Counted from the first letter of the stretch, positions 46,579 through 59,200 are shown. The stretch is DNA of 64,000 nucleotides from Halicephalobus mephisto (GCA_009193035.1 SWDT01000068.1:88952-152951), one strand, 5' to 3'. Numbers and translations are program-made. Notes: generated from the letters alone by a model not told the origin.

Positions 46579-47066
46579 GGTATGTCTTCGTTATTTTATT
46601 CCGAACACAAATCTCAAACTTGGATAATTAAAACTTATAGACACTCTATAAAATACAAATGCAACACGATCGATAAATCTTTGTTAAGACTGTTAGCAGT
46701 CTCTCTGGATCGGTGGCGTTATTGCCGTTCCGATCAAACGAAATAAGATAAAAGGGGCACAGTAATCAAGATTGACGGAACTTTCCAAATCTGCAGGTAT
46801 CCGGAAATTCGGGCAAACTGCTAGGTGTGGCGAAGATGGGCTTGCCATCTTGACCGCAGAGGTCGACTTTGGCCTTTATGGGTCCGCTGGGGCCAGCAGC
46901 ACTCGGATTCGCCCTATCTTTCATATTGAATGTGTCCCCATTTCGCTACAAGATCTCCTGAGGAGGTGGGGTAGTTTTGCGACCTTGGATTTGGGCTGGC
47001 CCGGATTCGAGCCTGCGCTCTGATCCGTGATATTTTGCGCCCGCTGCCTCTATACCACCATCGACG
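46579..47066 (-). repeat. tRNA-headed SINE, about 490 bp
   Basis: Read on the minus strand, the head has an A-box-like TGGTATAGAGGC (47057-47046) and a near-perfect B box GGCTCGAATCC (47013-47003), 32 bases apart, as in tRNA promoters. A GC-rich body follows. The tail (46652-46736) includes two hairpins that read on the plus strand AGACTGTTAGCAGTCT and GATCGG-T-GGC...GCC-GTT-CCGATC. The tail recurs at 15.1-15.5 kb. I infer a pol III-transcribed SINE. The plus-strand 83-codon frame here is accidental. Confidence 0.65.
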
Positions 47067-47179
47067 AATTAACTTTAGAAGTCAATTATCAAAGAAATGA
47101 TAGGGCATGAACGAGCAAATTTTTGTTTAGACAACTATCAGACGTCACCTACCAAATTTATAAAATTCCGAAAATTGAA

Positions 47180-47970
47180 ATATAAAATTTAATATATAGC
47201 ACGTTTTGCGAGAAAATAGAAAGAAATCGGCAAATCTCGAAGATTTGCTTATTCACTGATTTTTTGTCCATACAATCATGTGGCGACATGATTGTGAGAA
47301 ATTGAGATACAGACCTATCGATCCTGCATGTTGAAAAATTCTACGTTGACCTTGAGTTTTTAATCTTCTGAATTTCTGTTAATAAATCCCAGGTCAGATA
47401 AAATCAATTCTAATGTTTAATTTTTTCTTTTGAATTTCACAACAAAATCATTATATTTTTTTATAATTGTTGTTCACTTCACCTCACTGTATTATTTTGA
47501 TGACTGATTTTAAAATTGAAACTTAGAATCCTCAGATTCAGAATCAAAGGATTCTGAAGGTGTCTGGCGTTGAAATCATCATTCAACTCTGATGTCCCTT
47601 CACTAAATGACTTTATTGATGTTCTCTATGTTTATATTGCAATTTGAATATATGAATTCAAAATCTTCTAATCCAGCAGCTTTATGTTCTAATGACATCT
47701 AACAGTAAATTGATTGGGTAAATTTCAATTTGCCCATTGCCTTTAAAATTTAGGCAAATTGAAATTTCTGTTTTTTCGCTTTTCTCCCTTGATATTTGCT
47801 TGTTTTAAAAAAAAGTTTTCAAAATATGTTGGGATTTAAGCTCTGCGTGCACTTTCCCAAAACAGGTTATAACATGAATATACAGTAATTACCGAGGATA
47901 TTTTCGTTCTATGCTTCTGTTGTTGATATATTGTATAATCGACTTCTCGATATGGTTATGTGATGTTTCT
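47180..47970. repeat. foldback-family arm fragment and AT-rich spacer
   Basis: About 47190-47320 resembles one arm of the 9.3-kb foldback element (TATAGCACGTTTTGCGAGAAA, CGGCAAATCTCGAAG, CAATCATGTGG). The rest of the interval shows no gene. Confidence 0.45.
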
Positions 47971-47973
47971 GTC

Positions 47974-48618
47974 CCAAGCTAACAATTATAATTCGAAAAT
48001 TATATATCATATATTTTGCGAGGAAAATCGAAGGCCGGATTTCTGAAATGCTTTATGAAACAAAATTCAGAATCCGTGTCGTCGAATGTTGGTGTAGGCA
48101 TAAAGAACGGAGTTAAACTGGAACGGCCTAGAAAAAATACCTGTAGGCACAAAGATCGGACTTAAACCGGAACGGCCTAGACAGGATGCCCAAAGCTCCG
48201 CCCAGTCAGCCGACGCCTGTGAAGTGAGACTAAAGTGTTAGAGAGTCAGTCTGAGAAAATTCAATTCTGATACGATCCGAGTTTGACCTCGGTCAAACGA
48301 GGACCTTTCCTCTCTTTGTTCTATGTTTATGTTGAGATAAACAAGCTTAATTGCTAATAGTAGGAACCAACAGTTTTCAGTCCAACCGAACTCCACCATT
48401 TAACTACATTGGATCTTCACATATTATATATCGATCGACATGAAATTTAATTCTGAGTTGAATAGTATATAACACATAGGTGTTCAACGTGTGAGTGTTT
48501 CAGACGGCGCGGATTCTAAATTCCGTTTCGAAAGCCACTTCAAAAGTCCAGTCTTCGATTTTCTTGCAAAATATATTATATATCATTTTTAAATTATAAT
48601 TGTTAGTTTGGGACAGAA
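47974..48618. mobile_element. foldback element with TGTAG repeat inserted in its loop
   Basis: The left arm (47974-48106) and right arm (about 48490-48618) are reverse complements: GTCCCAAGCTAACAATTATAA returns as TTATAATTGTTAGTTTGGGAC. Inner parts also pair, including AAAATCGAAG and GAATCCG(T/C)G(T/C)CGTC. The loop holds a complete TGTAG-family repeat at 48093-48408. Two generations of insertion are therefore visible. Confidence 0.75.
48093..48408 (+). repeat. TGTAG-family repeat with duplicated 5' end
   Basis: The first 49 bases (TGTAGGCATAAAGAACGGAG...) are followed directly by a second start (TGTAGGCACAAAG at 48142) and the complete body to CTACA. TTGG flanks both sides (48089-48092 and 48409-48412), a possible 4-bp target duplication. 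The copy at 58718 shows the same 5' duplication. Confidence 0.8.
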
Positions 48619-49535
48619 ATTCCATATCACACAAAGCTCACATATATCAAGCAAAACTTTATCTTGGAGCACCCAGATCTCTTCAAAATTGATTTTCAGT
48701 GCGAAACAAATGAACTTTATAAGGAAATTATGGTGAAAGAAGACGACAATGAGATCATTATTGATGATTGTTAAGTATTATTACTTTATTTGACCATTAT
48801 TAAACAAGAAAGTTTGACAAACTTAAATTTTTCAATTTATTCAAATTGTCTGCAACTTGCCCATTTTTCAATTTGCTCGGGCAAATTACAACCTTAAATA
48901 AATGCTAATCGGTGGCTCTTAATGAATACTGTTACTAATAAAGAAAACAAGATTTAACTTTTTTAACACTGTATACAAAGTTGATACATCGTGTAATAGT
49001 TGACACTTTAAGAGTACAAATCTTAGTATCTTAGAATTGTACCTTTACACGATTATAGAATAAAAAATAGAGCTAAAAATTTAAAGAAGAATTTTTTCCT
49101 TTTTATTTTCTAAACTCTTGGTTTTACCTGATTCACTCAAAAATTATTTTATATGACTATTGCGACTTTGTTGTATGTGATCATAAATGATGATGATAAT
49201 AGCATTATAGAGATATGCTATATTTTTTATTAATGAATTTTTTGAAGAGCTAATTTGTATAAATTGAAAATAATTATTAGTATCATAGAAAGCAAAAAAA
49301 TTTTCTGCACGAAAATTTCTGTGGCTCAGGACTCAGCTTGCGCACTATTTTACGATAAGAGAAAGGCGTTCAGAAATTGAAGCAGAGGAATGATCAAACT
49401 GAACCATCAGGAGTTATTGTTAATTTATATTGTTCGATTTCCCGAATAAGGCGAGGAGTCAACAGTCATACAGAATGAGCCAATTAAGGAAACATGTCAT
49501 ATTCCCTACAATAGGTATTAGTGTTAGAAAGAAAG

Positions 49536-49815
49536 TGTAGGCACAAAGATCGGACTTAAACCGCAGACGGCCTAGACAAAATACCCAAAGCTCCGCCCAG
49601 TCAGCCGACGCTTGTGAAGTGAGACTAAAGTGTTAGAGAGTCAGTCTTTGAGAAATTCCAACTTCAGACTGGTCCGAGTTTGACTTCGGTCAAACGAGGA
49701 CCTTTCCTCTCTTTGTTCTATGTTTATGTTGAGATAAACAAGCTTAATTGCTAATAGTAGGAACCAACAGTTTTCCGTCTAATAACAACATCTTATCGAT
49801 CCGCCTTTTACTACA
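49536..49815 (+). repeat. TGTAG-family short repeat
   Basis: TGTAGGCACAAAGATCGGAC to TTTTACTACA, 280 bp. It is nearly identical in its core to the copies at 38510, 43260 and 48142. No clear target duplication is seen. Confidence 0.85.
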
Positions 49816-51500
49816 AGAAGAACAAAATTTGGCAAAATGAGTAAATTTTTCAAAGTTATACAATTAAACATCAAACTTTTCGGATTGCTTTAGATTTATC
49901 TGAAAATCTTCTACGGTTGACATCAAATTAGGAGAAAGAAAATATCTGTTTTACAAATAAGAAAGTATTCCAATGTACTAATTCAAATTATATAAAAAAC
50001 ATTTATATTTTACTAAAATCAATGTAACAGTAAGGTAAGAAGAAATATTAGAGGTTATTCAATTCTACAATAACAATGAGTATGGAGAAAATATATTTCA
50101 TTGATAAATCAAAATATATAGTTATGATTATTTCTCGGCGATTACTGGTTGTTTTCTTTAATTAAATTTTGCGTGTTACTAATCTGAATTCTATGATACT
50201 CTACAGTAAACTTTTCAAAAATGATAATAATTCTCCCATAAAAATGATGTTTTTAAATTCTTTAGCGATGTAACTTATGGAGGACTGAGTAATGATCCAC
50301 AAACCGTCTAATAGCTATATTGCAAGAGCTTATTAGGACTTTTTTTCTAGTAGATCATTAGTTTGTAGTAATTATCCGCCTTAAACTTATCATTATCGCA
50401 TTTACCAACATTTATCTATCGATTTTAACATAAACAAATGCAGTGCATGTTAATATTTAGTTTATAAAAAGAGAAAAATCGCAATTAGTGTATGTACATT
50501 GCTTTAAAAAAACGACATTTTCCCTCATCAAAATCATCTCAAAAACGAATACAGATGAATACATCTCTTAAATCAGGATATTCATTTGGCCACTGTCAAC
50601 CTTATTTGCCTGAGAAAAAAATTGTGCATACTACCTATAGTAAATGTAAAGCTTTCACTTGTTCAAATCATTTTTCAACAAATATCCGACAATATTTATT
50701 TATCAAAATTGTGCTTTTCATAAATGTTATTGACCTATTTAAACAAGTTATTTCTGGAATAAAATAAACAAATATTACAGCAAATTGTCAATATACACGT
50801 AAACAAATGCGGTAGGAAAAGAATGAGGACTTGATGTTAATAATTTTTGAATCTACTTTTAACATTTTCTCAAAAATTAAACAAGAAGGATACCAACCTA
50901 ATATCATAATTTTATTTAATTGACATTGTTTAAGAATATATCAAGCACTTGGTTCTTAAATATCACTCTGAATATATATCGTTTGATATGGATAATGTTG
51001 AGGATAACAAGAAAATTTGTCGTATTTTCTCTTGACAATAACTAGAAAATATGGTTCACGTATCTTTCGGCAGCATCTTACGTGTTATTTATCATAGATG
51101 TATTAATATCTCTCTAAGTCTCTTATTAACTAAGTTATGATTTTTTGAAGCATTGTTGAACACTTTTCAAAATAGTTTTCCATACACTGAAATTAACTGA
51201 AATTTGGAATACCATATCATTAAATTTTAGGAGATATATGTTTCACGGTTTTCCACAATTAATTCTAAAGCAAAAAGAATTTAAAACATAAAATGGAGAT
51301 TTTCTTATTATCTTCGGAAGATCCATCTCTTTTTCCTTAATATTTTTATATCCAATGTAGAATTTGATGATGATTCAGAATATGTCGTCTCTGTTTATTA
51401 AATCAATGGAGTGAAAGAAGGGAACTTCAGGAAAACTGCTTTGCACGAAATTTGTTCTATCACAAGTTTTTCAAATTTAATACTAATATTACAATCTTTA
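49816..51500. other. gene-free AT-rich stretch
   Basis: The longest frame (50492-50767, 91 codons from an ATG) contains ATG-proximal Lys/Ser-rich text and a hydrophobic end (YLFIKIVLFINVIDLF) but no family match, and I do not call it a gene. Nothing else is seen. Confidence 0.45.
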
Positions 51501-51504
51501 TACC

Positions 51505-51748
51505 ATTAGATTCAAAACTAAACTCCGAGTCAACCGGTATATAACATGTGGGGGTCCAATGTGTGGGTGTTTTATATGGCGCAGATTCTAAATTTTACTC
51601 CAGAAGTCACTTCAGAATTACAAACCTCAAAAGTCCATAATAATGCTCCTATATAATCCTATGGGCAAGATTTCAATCAAAAATAATAAACTTTCGCGTT
51701 TTACTTTCGATTTCTATCGAGTTTCTTGCAAAACGCGTTATATATTAA
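51505..51748. repeat. foldback-family arm fragment
   Basis: GTATATAACATGTGGGGGTCCAATGTGTGGGTG and GGCGCAGATTCTAAATT match the loop and right arm of the element at 48.0-48.6 kb. CTTGCAAAACGCGTTATATATT matches the right end of the element at 9.3 kb. This links the two foldback groups as one family. Confidence 0.6.
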
Positions 51749-51749
51749 A

Positions 51750-53337
51750 ACTTTGTTATTTTCATCGGTTATCTCACTTTAGTAGAGCGCTCAACGGAAA
51801 AAAATTCTTAATATCCATTTGAAGAGCTATAAAATGGTGTACATATCACTTCAAAAGACCACTGCAAGTAAATAAACTTCCCTTGTGAGTAATAATTTCT
51901 TTAACACTAAATTTGTGATTACAAAATGTTAACAATTAGAGCGTAATCGATATTGTTTTAAAAGTCTATTTGAAAACACTGGGAGTAAGTAAACAAAATT
52001 ATATTTGTAACACCTGTAATTCTCTATTTTTTACTGGATTTAAATCTAAAAAACGATTCCTCTATATTCCTGTTTCGTTTCTATTTACTTTGTTATCTTT
52101 AGACAATTAATCTGAAAAGTAAGATTTAAAAAAAACAAATTAGACCTGAGAAAAAAGAAATTTACTTTATTTTATTATGATAAAGAAATGTTTTATATTA
52201 CTGAAATAGTTGCTTTATTATGTATCTTGAAAATTGAATGATAGAAAGAGATTTAGAGGACAAAGAGTGAATAAATTATACAATTGTATTGCAGAAATAA
52301 AACTTTACTGTTGAACTTTTTTATCATTATATGAATGGAGAAAATTGTGAGCAATTAGTGGTAGTCAATTTGAAATTTAGTTTAAATGCTCTATATGTGA
52401 TGAGTATACTTCTGTAACGTTGTGCTTCGAAGAAGTTCGATATAGGCATATTTAAACATTACTCATTAAATTAAATACAAAAACATCACTTTTAGTTGTT
52501 GGAAATAAGAATCAAAAGAGCTACACTTAATTAAATATTAACTCAACATATTTAGCTTATTTACTCTTAGATTCAATCTATTGAATCTAATTCATCCTAG
52601 TCTAAGTTTAGATCCAAGCACAGATCTAAATACAGACTAAAACCTAAAACTGAGGTAACCACAAAAAGATTTAGTTGTGATGAGTCCTCATTGTCATCTC
52701 TACTAGTGCTCCATTGAAGTGATGCACAGTCCAATGTTTCAATTGAGTAATCTTGATTTGAGACAACTTTTCCAAATTTACCAACCTTTCTCTGCTACAG
52801 CTAAAGTGGTTACTAATAGTCGAAATATATATTAACCAAAGATATCCTTAAAGATGGAGTGACATATATAGAACATCTAGTAAACATTCCATCGTTGTCA
52901 AAATTAAGAGATTACTGATAATAATTGTAAATTAACGATATAAAGCGCTTATAATCATGTGACTACTAACGATTCTTACAGTTGATCTTTCTTTTTTTCA
53001 TTCCTTCATTATCAAAGCTCATATTTCTTATAGAAATCTCAAAAATAGAATCTTTTTTTAAAATTTTTGTTATTTCATAACTCTAAACTCCTTCATTCCC
53101 GACAAATACCATATGTATCATTCAACTTTACTCATTGAATAAATTAAAAGTACGCATAAGGTGTGCAGTTCTTGAATAGAAGGTATATGAAAGTACGTTC
53201 GAAATTCTTTCTTATCCTAAATTAAATTTAAAAACTGCGATGGATTTTAAAAATTTCTATCCAGTTGCTTATTTTAGAAATCTAAACCCTTTTTGCTTTT
53301 TCAGCTTGCGACGTGTTCACTTTACAAATTACTGTAA
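51750..53337. other. gene-free AT-rich stretch
   Basis: Very AT-rich with frequent stops in all frames. A local phrase TTAGATTCAATCTATTGAATCTAA near 52567 is a small palindrome. No gene is seen. Confidence 0.5.
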
Positions 53338-54130
53338 TGTAGACACAAAGGACAGAATTAAACCATGAACGGTTTAGACGGAAAATCCAAAGCTCCGCCC
53401 AGTCAGTTGATGCTAAGGAGTAAGATCAAAGTGCAAAAAGAGTCGTTCTGTGAAAAAGCCATCTCCGAAACGGTTCAAGTTTGACTCTCGCCAAATGAGG
53501 ACTTTCCTCTCTTTGTTCTATACCTATGTTAAGATAAACTGCTTCGAATTATTCACATAGTATGAGTCTGTAGTTTTCCGTCTAACCACTGACCTCACAC
53601 ACCACATTCTCTCTACAAATATCTTTATTACTATGTGCTTCTTATAAATAAAATCTTTAGGTTTCTCAATTTATTCACAATTTTTATAGTTTTCTGGTGT
53701 CATAGACTTTAGTATAGTCCACGCCATCCTATCGCTAGATGAGGGAATAATCCTTTTTATTTATTCTAGTACAGCAAAATTACGGTACAATATAAATAGC
53801 TTAAATCTAGAGGAACAACAAATTAATGTAGGGAATAGATACAATAATAATATAAGAGAAAATTAAGTAGTAATAATAATCTCTATCACGTAATGGCGGA
53901 TGTTCGAGCCTCACTTGACTCACCTTCAGAAACAAACAAAATTTGGATGGTTTCGTGCCGGAAACAGATTCGTGTTCCAAGATATTTAACTCAATTTGAG
54001 CCGTAAATGAAATACCAATATTTTTAACCCCTTTGTCTCGAAAAATTGAACCATGATCTTCACTAAATGTTCCAGGGGGATTTTTTTGCTAATTCACTCT
54101 GTGCAATTGGAGAGGAAATATTTTTCGCAG
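53338..54130 (+). repeat. uninterrupted compound repeat (reference for the 38-kb copy)
   Basis: It starts TGTAGACACAAAGGACAGAA, a diverged TGTAG-family unit. It continues through CTTATAAATAAAATCTTTAGG into the GTAGTCTACGC-type unit (TATAGTCCACGCCATCC) and CTCTATCACGT. It corresponds to 38117-39240 without the nested insertion. Confidence 0.75.
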
Positions 54131-55888
54131 TGGAATTCTTAGAGATGACCGTACAATTAAAATGTAGATAATCTCAATCACTATTGTCCCTGAAAATAGA
54201 AACTTAATAATTTATCTAGATTTTGAGGAAAATTTGTGTCTATTTTTTAGCTCATACTGTATAAAAAGTGTTATAACTTCACTCAGAGTTAGTATAATTG
54301 AATAATTCCCATATCAAATGGTAGAGAGTAAATTATTTGCTATAACAAAGAAATTAACATTTTTTCCAATATATTATTAATTATATTTTGTTTTTCTAAC
54401 TGCATATCGAAAAATTTTCGGTTTAATTCTTTATATTCAAACTAAACTGAATTATGGAATGATATACACCATTTGATCCCGAATTTTAAACTTTATAAAA
54501 TTCTGAGTAGATTACAATCAAGCCTCTGAATGGTAATCGAAGAATCTTCTAAATTTCAAAAACTATTATTTTTGTTTATTGAAATTAGAGTTAGGTACAT
54601 TTCTTATAAAATCTATTGCATTGAAATTTTAAAACTAAACAAGGAACAATATCAATAAATCAAATTTAAAAAAAGCCAAATGGATTAAAATACAAGCTGT
54701 AATTTTTTTCGTAGACTAAATTTTACCGGATTATGTTAAGGGCTAAATTTGATATAAAAAATATCTATATAACTTAAAAATACAAACGTAAAATTTAAAA
54801 AAAAACAGCGAATGTTTCTTTACATTAGCAGACTATTTGATAGTTATGGTATACTAATATTTGGAAGCATTTTTTAATTCACACTTTTCACTAATTCTAA
54901 TCTTATCATATATCTCCTTTATTTCATACACAGAAGTTCTCCACCATATTCGGTATATCTCAATTAAAAAAGAAATTTTTCAATCAGAAAAATTACTACT
55001 GTATTAAACTATATCAAATTTTTTTAAATATTTATATTTGCCGTAAATTGAAGTTCAATAACGTCAACTATAATCTCATGTTAAAGATAAATAGATTAAT
55101 TTGTAATTGAGATTGTTCTTGTTTTTAAATAGCCAATGTTACTTGAGTACAGAGCATGAAGTTTATTCCATTTGACAGTTTGTAAAAATTAGGGACATTG
55201 TTTCATCGACTGACATTCGAAAAGGTCGATTAATAGTTTATCGAAAGAATATTTCTTCCTTTGTGCTAATTGCTTTGCAGAAGTAAGGTGTAATCAATAC
55301 AGTAGAGAGTTATAATATTCTTACGAACGAGAAAGATATTCTGTCAAGAAAAAAGCTTCTTTTAATATAGTATTTAAAGAGTCTCATTTTTAAAATAATG
55401 CATATCGTAGTAAAATTTGTTCACGTTAGTTAAAAATTAACCGCTGTGATAAAAAGACATAGTTCTGTAAACTCTTTCTATTGCAATTTCATTTATAAGA
55501 TATGTATTTGACGGTTAATGCAAGAATTAGAATTTTTAAAATATAATTATGAACTATAGCAATAATAATACTGCAAAATTGAAGCTTATTTTCTATTAGT
55601 GATTTTCTTTGACAAAGTTTTTCGCAAAAACCAAAATTAATTATTTATATTAGTCATTCAAAGAAAGCATGTATCTCTTACAATTTAAAGGGTAGTTGGA
55701 AGAAACGGATTATATTGAAATTAAAATACTCTTTTCTTTTGACTGAGTTTTCTATGCATATCATTTGTTATCCTAATTTATGTAAGAACAACACCCAAAA
55801 AGAATGGATTCTTTTTATTCTCTCTTTCTAAACCTAAATTATGATGTTAATCGGCATTTAAGAATTTCATTGATTAGAATGTTTTAGA
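54131..55888. other. gene-free AT-rich stretch
   Basis: Nothing recognisable is seen. It includes the 5' flank of acyltransferase copy B. Confidence 0.5.
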
Positions 55889-58331
55889 ATGCATTCTCTC
55901 TCAAAGCGAAAAGATATCCAATGGCTTCGAGCACTGGCAATCTCTACAGTATTCATTTTCCACTTGGTTCCTGACTACTGTGGCCAAGGATACTTAGGAG
56001 TGGATGTCTTTTTCGTTATTAGTGGGTATTTGATGACGAAGATACTGTATAACCCGAAGCAGCATTCCTTCATCAACACAGCGATGAACTTCTATTCGAA
56101 AAGAGTGAAGAGGCTATTTCCAGCATATTTTGTGCTTATTTTAATAACAATAATTGCTGGGAAATTTATTCTACTCGATATGGATTATGGATTCCTAATT
56201 AATGATGCAATATGGTCGTCTTTTTTTGTTTCGAACTTACCGCCAATGTTAGAAAAGGAGAGTTATTTCAAAATGGTAAGTGAATTGAAAAAACTTCAAA
56301 AGTAAAGTTAAACTAAATTTTAAAATTTTATACATTATTAAATGAATAGCAATCAACAACTGCTAACATTACATTTCCAGACATCTGAATTCAAGTTCCT
56401 TCTTCACACATGGTCGCTCTCTGTAGAAGTTCAATATTACTTGATTGCTCCGCTTCTCTATTTCATCGTTCATAGAACCTACAGAATGCAATTTGTTCTC
56501 TTAATACTATTCTCTTCTCTCTTCCTTCAATGGACTGTGAGAGGAACCACCATGGAATTCGAACTCCTCTTTTGTCGTCTCTGGCAGTTCCTCATTGGAA
56601 CTGTCGTTTTTCTCATGGCCAAGGAAAACGAAGCTGTAATGGATTCTACAATATTTTCCAGTGGGAGATATAGAAACATGTTCGTTAGAGCTTCGTTGTT
56701 GTTAATTTTCCTGTCCACTATGCCTGAGATATCGACACTAATCAATTACAAATTCACTGTGAGGTTTTTCGCAACAATCCTGGGTGGAGTTATTGTTTAT
56801 GCCGGGCATTACGAACAGTTACCAATTCCTACTGTTCTTGATGTGTTTCTAACCTATCTAGGGGACATTTCGTACAGTTTTTATCTTGTTCACTGGCCGG
56901 TTATTGTCTTTGAACGGTATGCAAACGCTGATTCCACCACTTCTGGATTTATTTTTATTGTTATAATCTGTATAATAGGAACAGTATTGCTCTATGAATT
57001 TCTAGATAAGACCATTCCGATCAAAACTTCATTAACTGTTTTTCTTCAAACTGGAACCATTTTTGGGATCATTCTCATCCTATGTTTCAATTCGTTTTTG
57101 TTGAGCTTTAATCTATTTGAACAAAAAGTGGAACTATCCGAAGATCCTGGTGCTAATTTATCTATAAATCAAATTATCAAAGTAAATACGAATTGGGGAG
57201 CTTCCTGTTCCAAACTCCCTATTCGAAATTGCTACAATGATCTTACAGTATCCAAGATCGTTCCGCAATTTAAATATCACAAAGCATGGAGCCACAACTG
57301 CATCGTCGATTTGAATAAGAATGGAACCAAAACTGTAGTTTTATTAGGAAACAGTTTCGCGAGTAGATTCTCTGTGACAGCAGTAAAAGGATTAAAAGAA
57401 TTCCACAACGTGAAGAATATGGGTTTAATTAGCAGGGCAGCCTGTACTATGTTTGATACTTTGAATAAAATAGAGGAATCAAAATGGCATTGTGAAGACA
57501 TGATTGGCAAAAATATAGCATTTGTGAAAGAAATGAAACCAGATGTTATCATTCATGTAGCAAGGTAGGATGTTTATGAAACCTAATAAAACTCTATTAA
57601 GATAACTAGAAGAAGGCAATAATCAAATTTTCGTTATATACTAAATGTCTGAAATGCATAAATGGAAGGATCGTTATGTATTTATGAATTTTGGAAAATT
57701 AAAAAGTAATACAACCTTCTGTTATTTATGAAAAACGTTAGCTATGTCGATGAGAAAACCCATTATTTGTGTACTGGTTGCTCTAAAAATCCAACTTAAG
57801 TTTTCTCTTTTCTGTAGTTATACTTCCAATGACGTTTATAATCTGAAACTCCTTTTTAGATACAATCATATATCGAAGCTTAACATTCCTATCAAAGGAA
57901 TTGCCTCTCTCCGGAACGACAGCACAATTCTTAAACTTAAGGAAGAGATCTCGGAATATGAAAAATACACAAACAAAATTATCTTTTTCGAGCCTTCTCC
58001 TGCTGTTCTTAATTCCACCTTCAAAGGAGCTAGAGATATTGCTAGAGTTCTTAACTTTAATCACTCCTTGACCTCTTTAGATTCATTTGCTTTCCCAAGG
58101 AATATTGTTGAAAAGAATCTTACTCCTGCTTGGACTAGAATTCAGACAGCAATTTCTGATTGTAAAAAGTGTCTGGTAATCCCCACTTTTGATTTATTCT
58201 GTGACAAGATGAAATGTCCTATAGTTGAACCTTCTGGTTTGTCTCGATACTGCGATATTTCTCATTTAACAGAAATTGGGGCTGATCGTATGTTGCCGTT
58301 ATTAAAAAATGCTTTAAGAGGAATATTATAG
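55889..58331 (+). CDS. acyltransferase-3/SGNH membrane O-acyltransferase, copy B (680 aa)
   Basis: Three exons, 55889-56275, 56381-57564 and 57860-58331, have exactly the same lengths (387, 1184 and 472 bases) as copy A at 44108. The domain order and key residues are the same: KRKDIQWLRALAIS, FFVISGYLMTKIL, KRVKRLFPAYFVL, HTWSLSVEVQYYLIAPLLYF, YLGDISYSFYLVHWPVI, TVVLLGNSFASRFS (Ser) and YCDISHLTEIG (Asp and His). The N-terminal membrane part is nearly identical to copy A. The linker between the last membrane segment and the SGNH domain has most of the differences. TTTTAG again lies one base before the ATG. The copy lies 11.8 kb from copy A on the same strand with only repeats between. It appears intact. 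Confidence 0.88.
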
Positions 58332-58634
58332 AAAATAAATTTTTTTACAATTGGAATTCGAATTTTATACTGGAAGGTGTTTCGAATAATAAATGATGAT
58401 AATATAAGAATCCTATAATTGTTCAAGAAATACTTTGTAAAATTATTTTCTGTTGCAAATGAAGGTTATCAAAAGACTAATTGTGACTTTAAACTAGAAA
58501 TTATAGTATTGAATATATATGTAGTGTATTGACAATCAGATATGCTATCACTGTTTGTATTTCTTATAATTTATTACTTTTGAGAAATTTCCATACTGTA
58601 TAATCTTCTCTGCAATCATTAGTTTCTATTATAC

Positions 58635-58717
58635 ATAACACGTGTTTTGAAAGAATCGAGAGTAAAACGGCAAATCTCGGGGGCTTGTTATTTTTTGTTT
58701 ATAGAATCGTGTGAAAG
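58635..58717. repeat. foldback-family arm fragment
   Basis: ATAACACGTGTTTTGAAAGAATCGAGAGTAAAACGGCAAATCTCGGG resembles the left arm of the foldback at 9274. It is cut at its right by the TGTAG-family repeat at 58718, and similar arm text resumes at about 59100-59200. Confidence 0.55.
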
Positions 58718-59081
58718 TGTAGGCATAAAGAACGGAGTTAAACTGGAACGGCCTAAACATGTAGGCATAAAGATCGGAGTTAAACTGGAACGGCCTAGAC
58801 ATAATGCCCAAAACTCCGCCCAGTCAGCCGACGCCTGTGAAGTGAGACTAAAGTGTTAGAGAGCCAGTCTTTGAGAAATTCCAGCTTCAGATTGGTCCGA
58901 GTTTGACTTCAGTCAAACGAGGACCTTTCCTCTCTTTGTTCTATGTTTATGTTGAGATAAACAAGAGTAATTGCTAATAGTAGGAACCAACAGTTTTCCG
59001 CCTGATCAAGGAGCTCCCAAGATGTCACTCCACCGACATCCCCTCTTACTACTTATCTTACTAACCCTCACTTATACTACA
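58718..59081 (+). repeat. TGTAG-family repeat with duplicated 5' end
   Basis: TGTAGGCATAAAGAACGGAG is followed after 42 bases by a second start (58760) and the complete body to CTACA. AAAG flanks both sides (58714-58717 and 59082-59085). It shares the 5' duplication with the copy at 48093, so these form a subfamily. Confidence 0.82.
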
Positions 59082-59200
59082 AAAGCGTGAGTACAAAATA
59101 TCGAGGTCAACGCTTCTAAAGTGGCTTTCGACACTATGAAACGTTCAATTCCGGCATGTTACATATAAATCGACTCGCAATTTAATTTTAAGTCTAATGA

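Noticed and set aside
46772..47023. 83-codon plus-strand frame with normal-looking composition (GLAILTAEVDFGLYGSAGAS)
   Set aside because: It lies wholly within the tRNA-headed SINE read from the other strand, ends at the B box and has no family match. The composition comes from the GC-rich SINE body.
46990..47066. Candidate tRNA gene
   Set aside because: The A and B boxes are good, but no proper acceptor-stem pairing or anticodon arm could be made, and a long SINE body is attached.
50492..50767. 91-codon ORF starting with ATG
   Set aside because: It has no recognised family, no clear splice context and low-complexity Lys/Ser content in a gene-poor region. It was noted in the gene-free stretch but not called.
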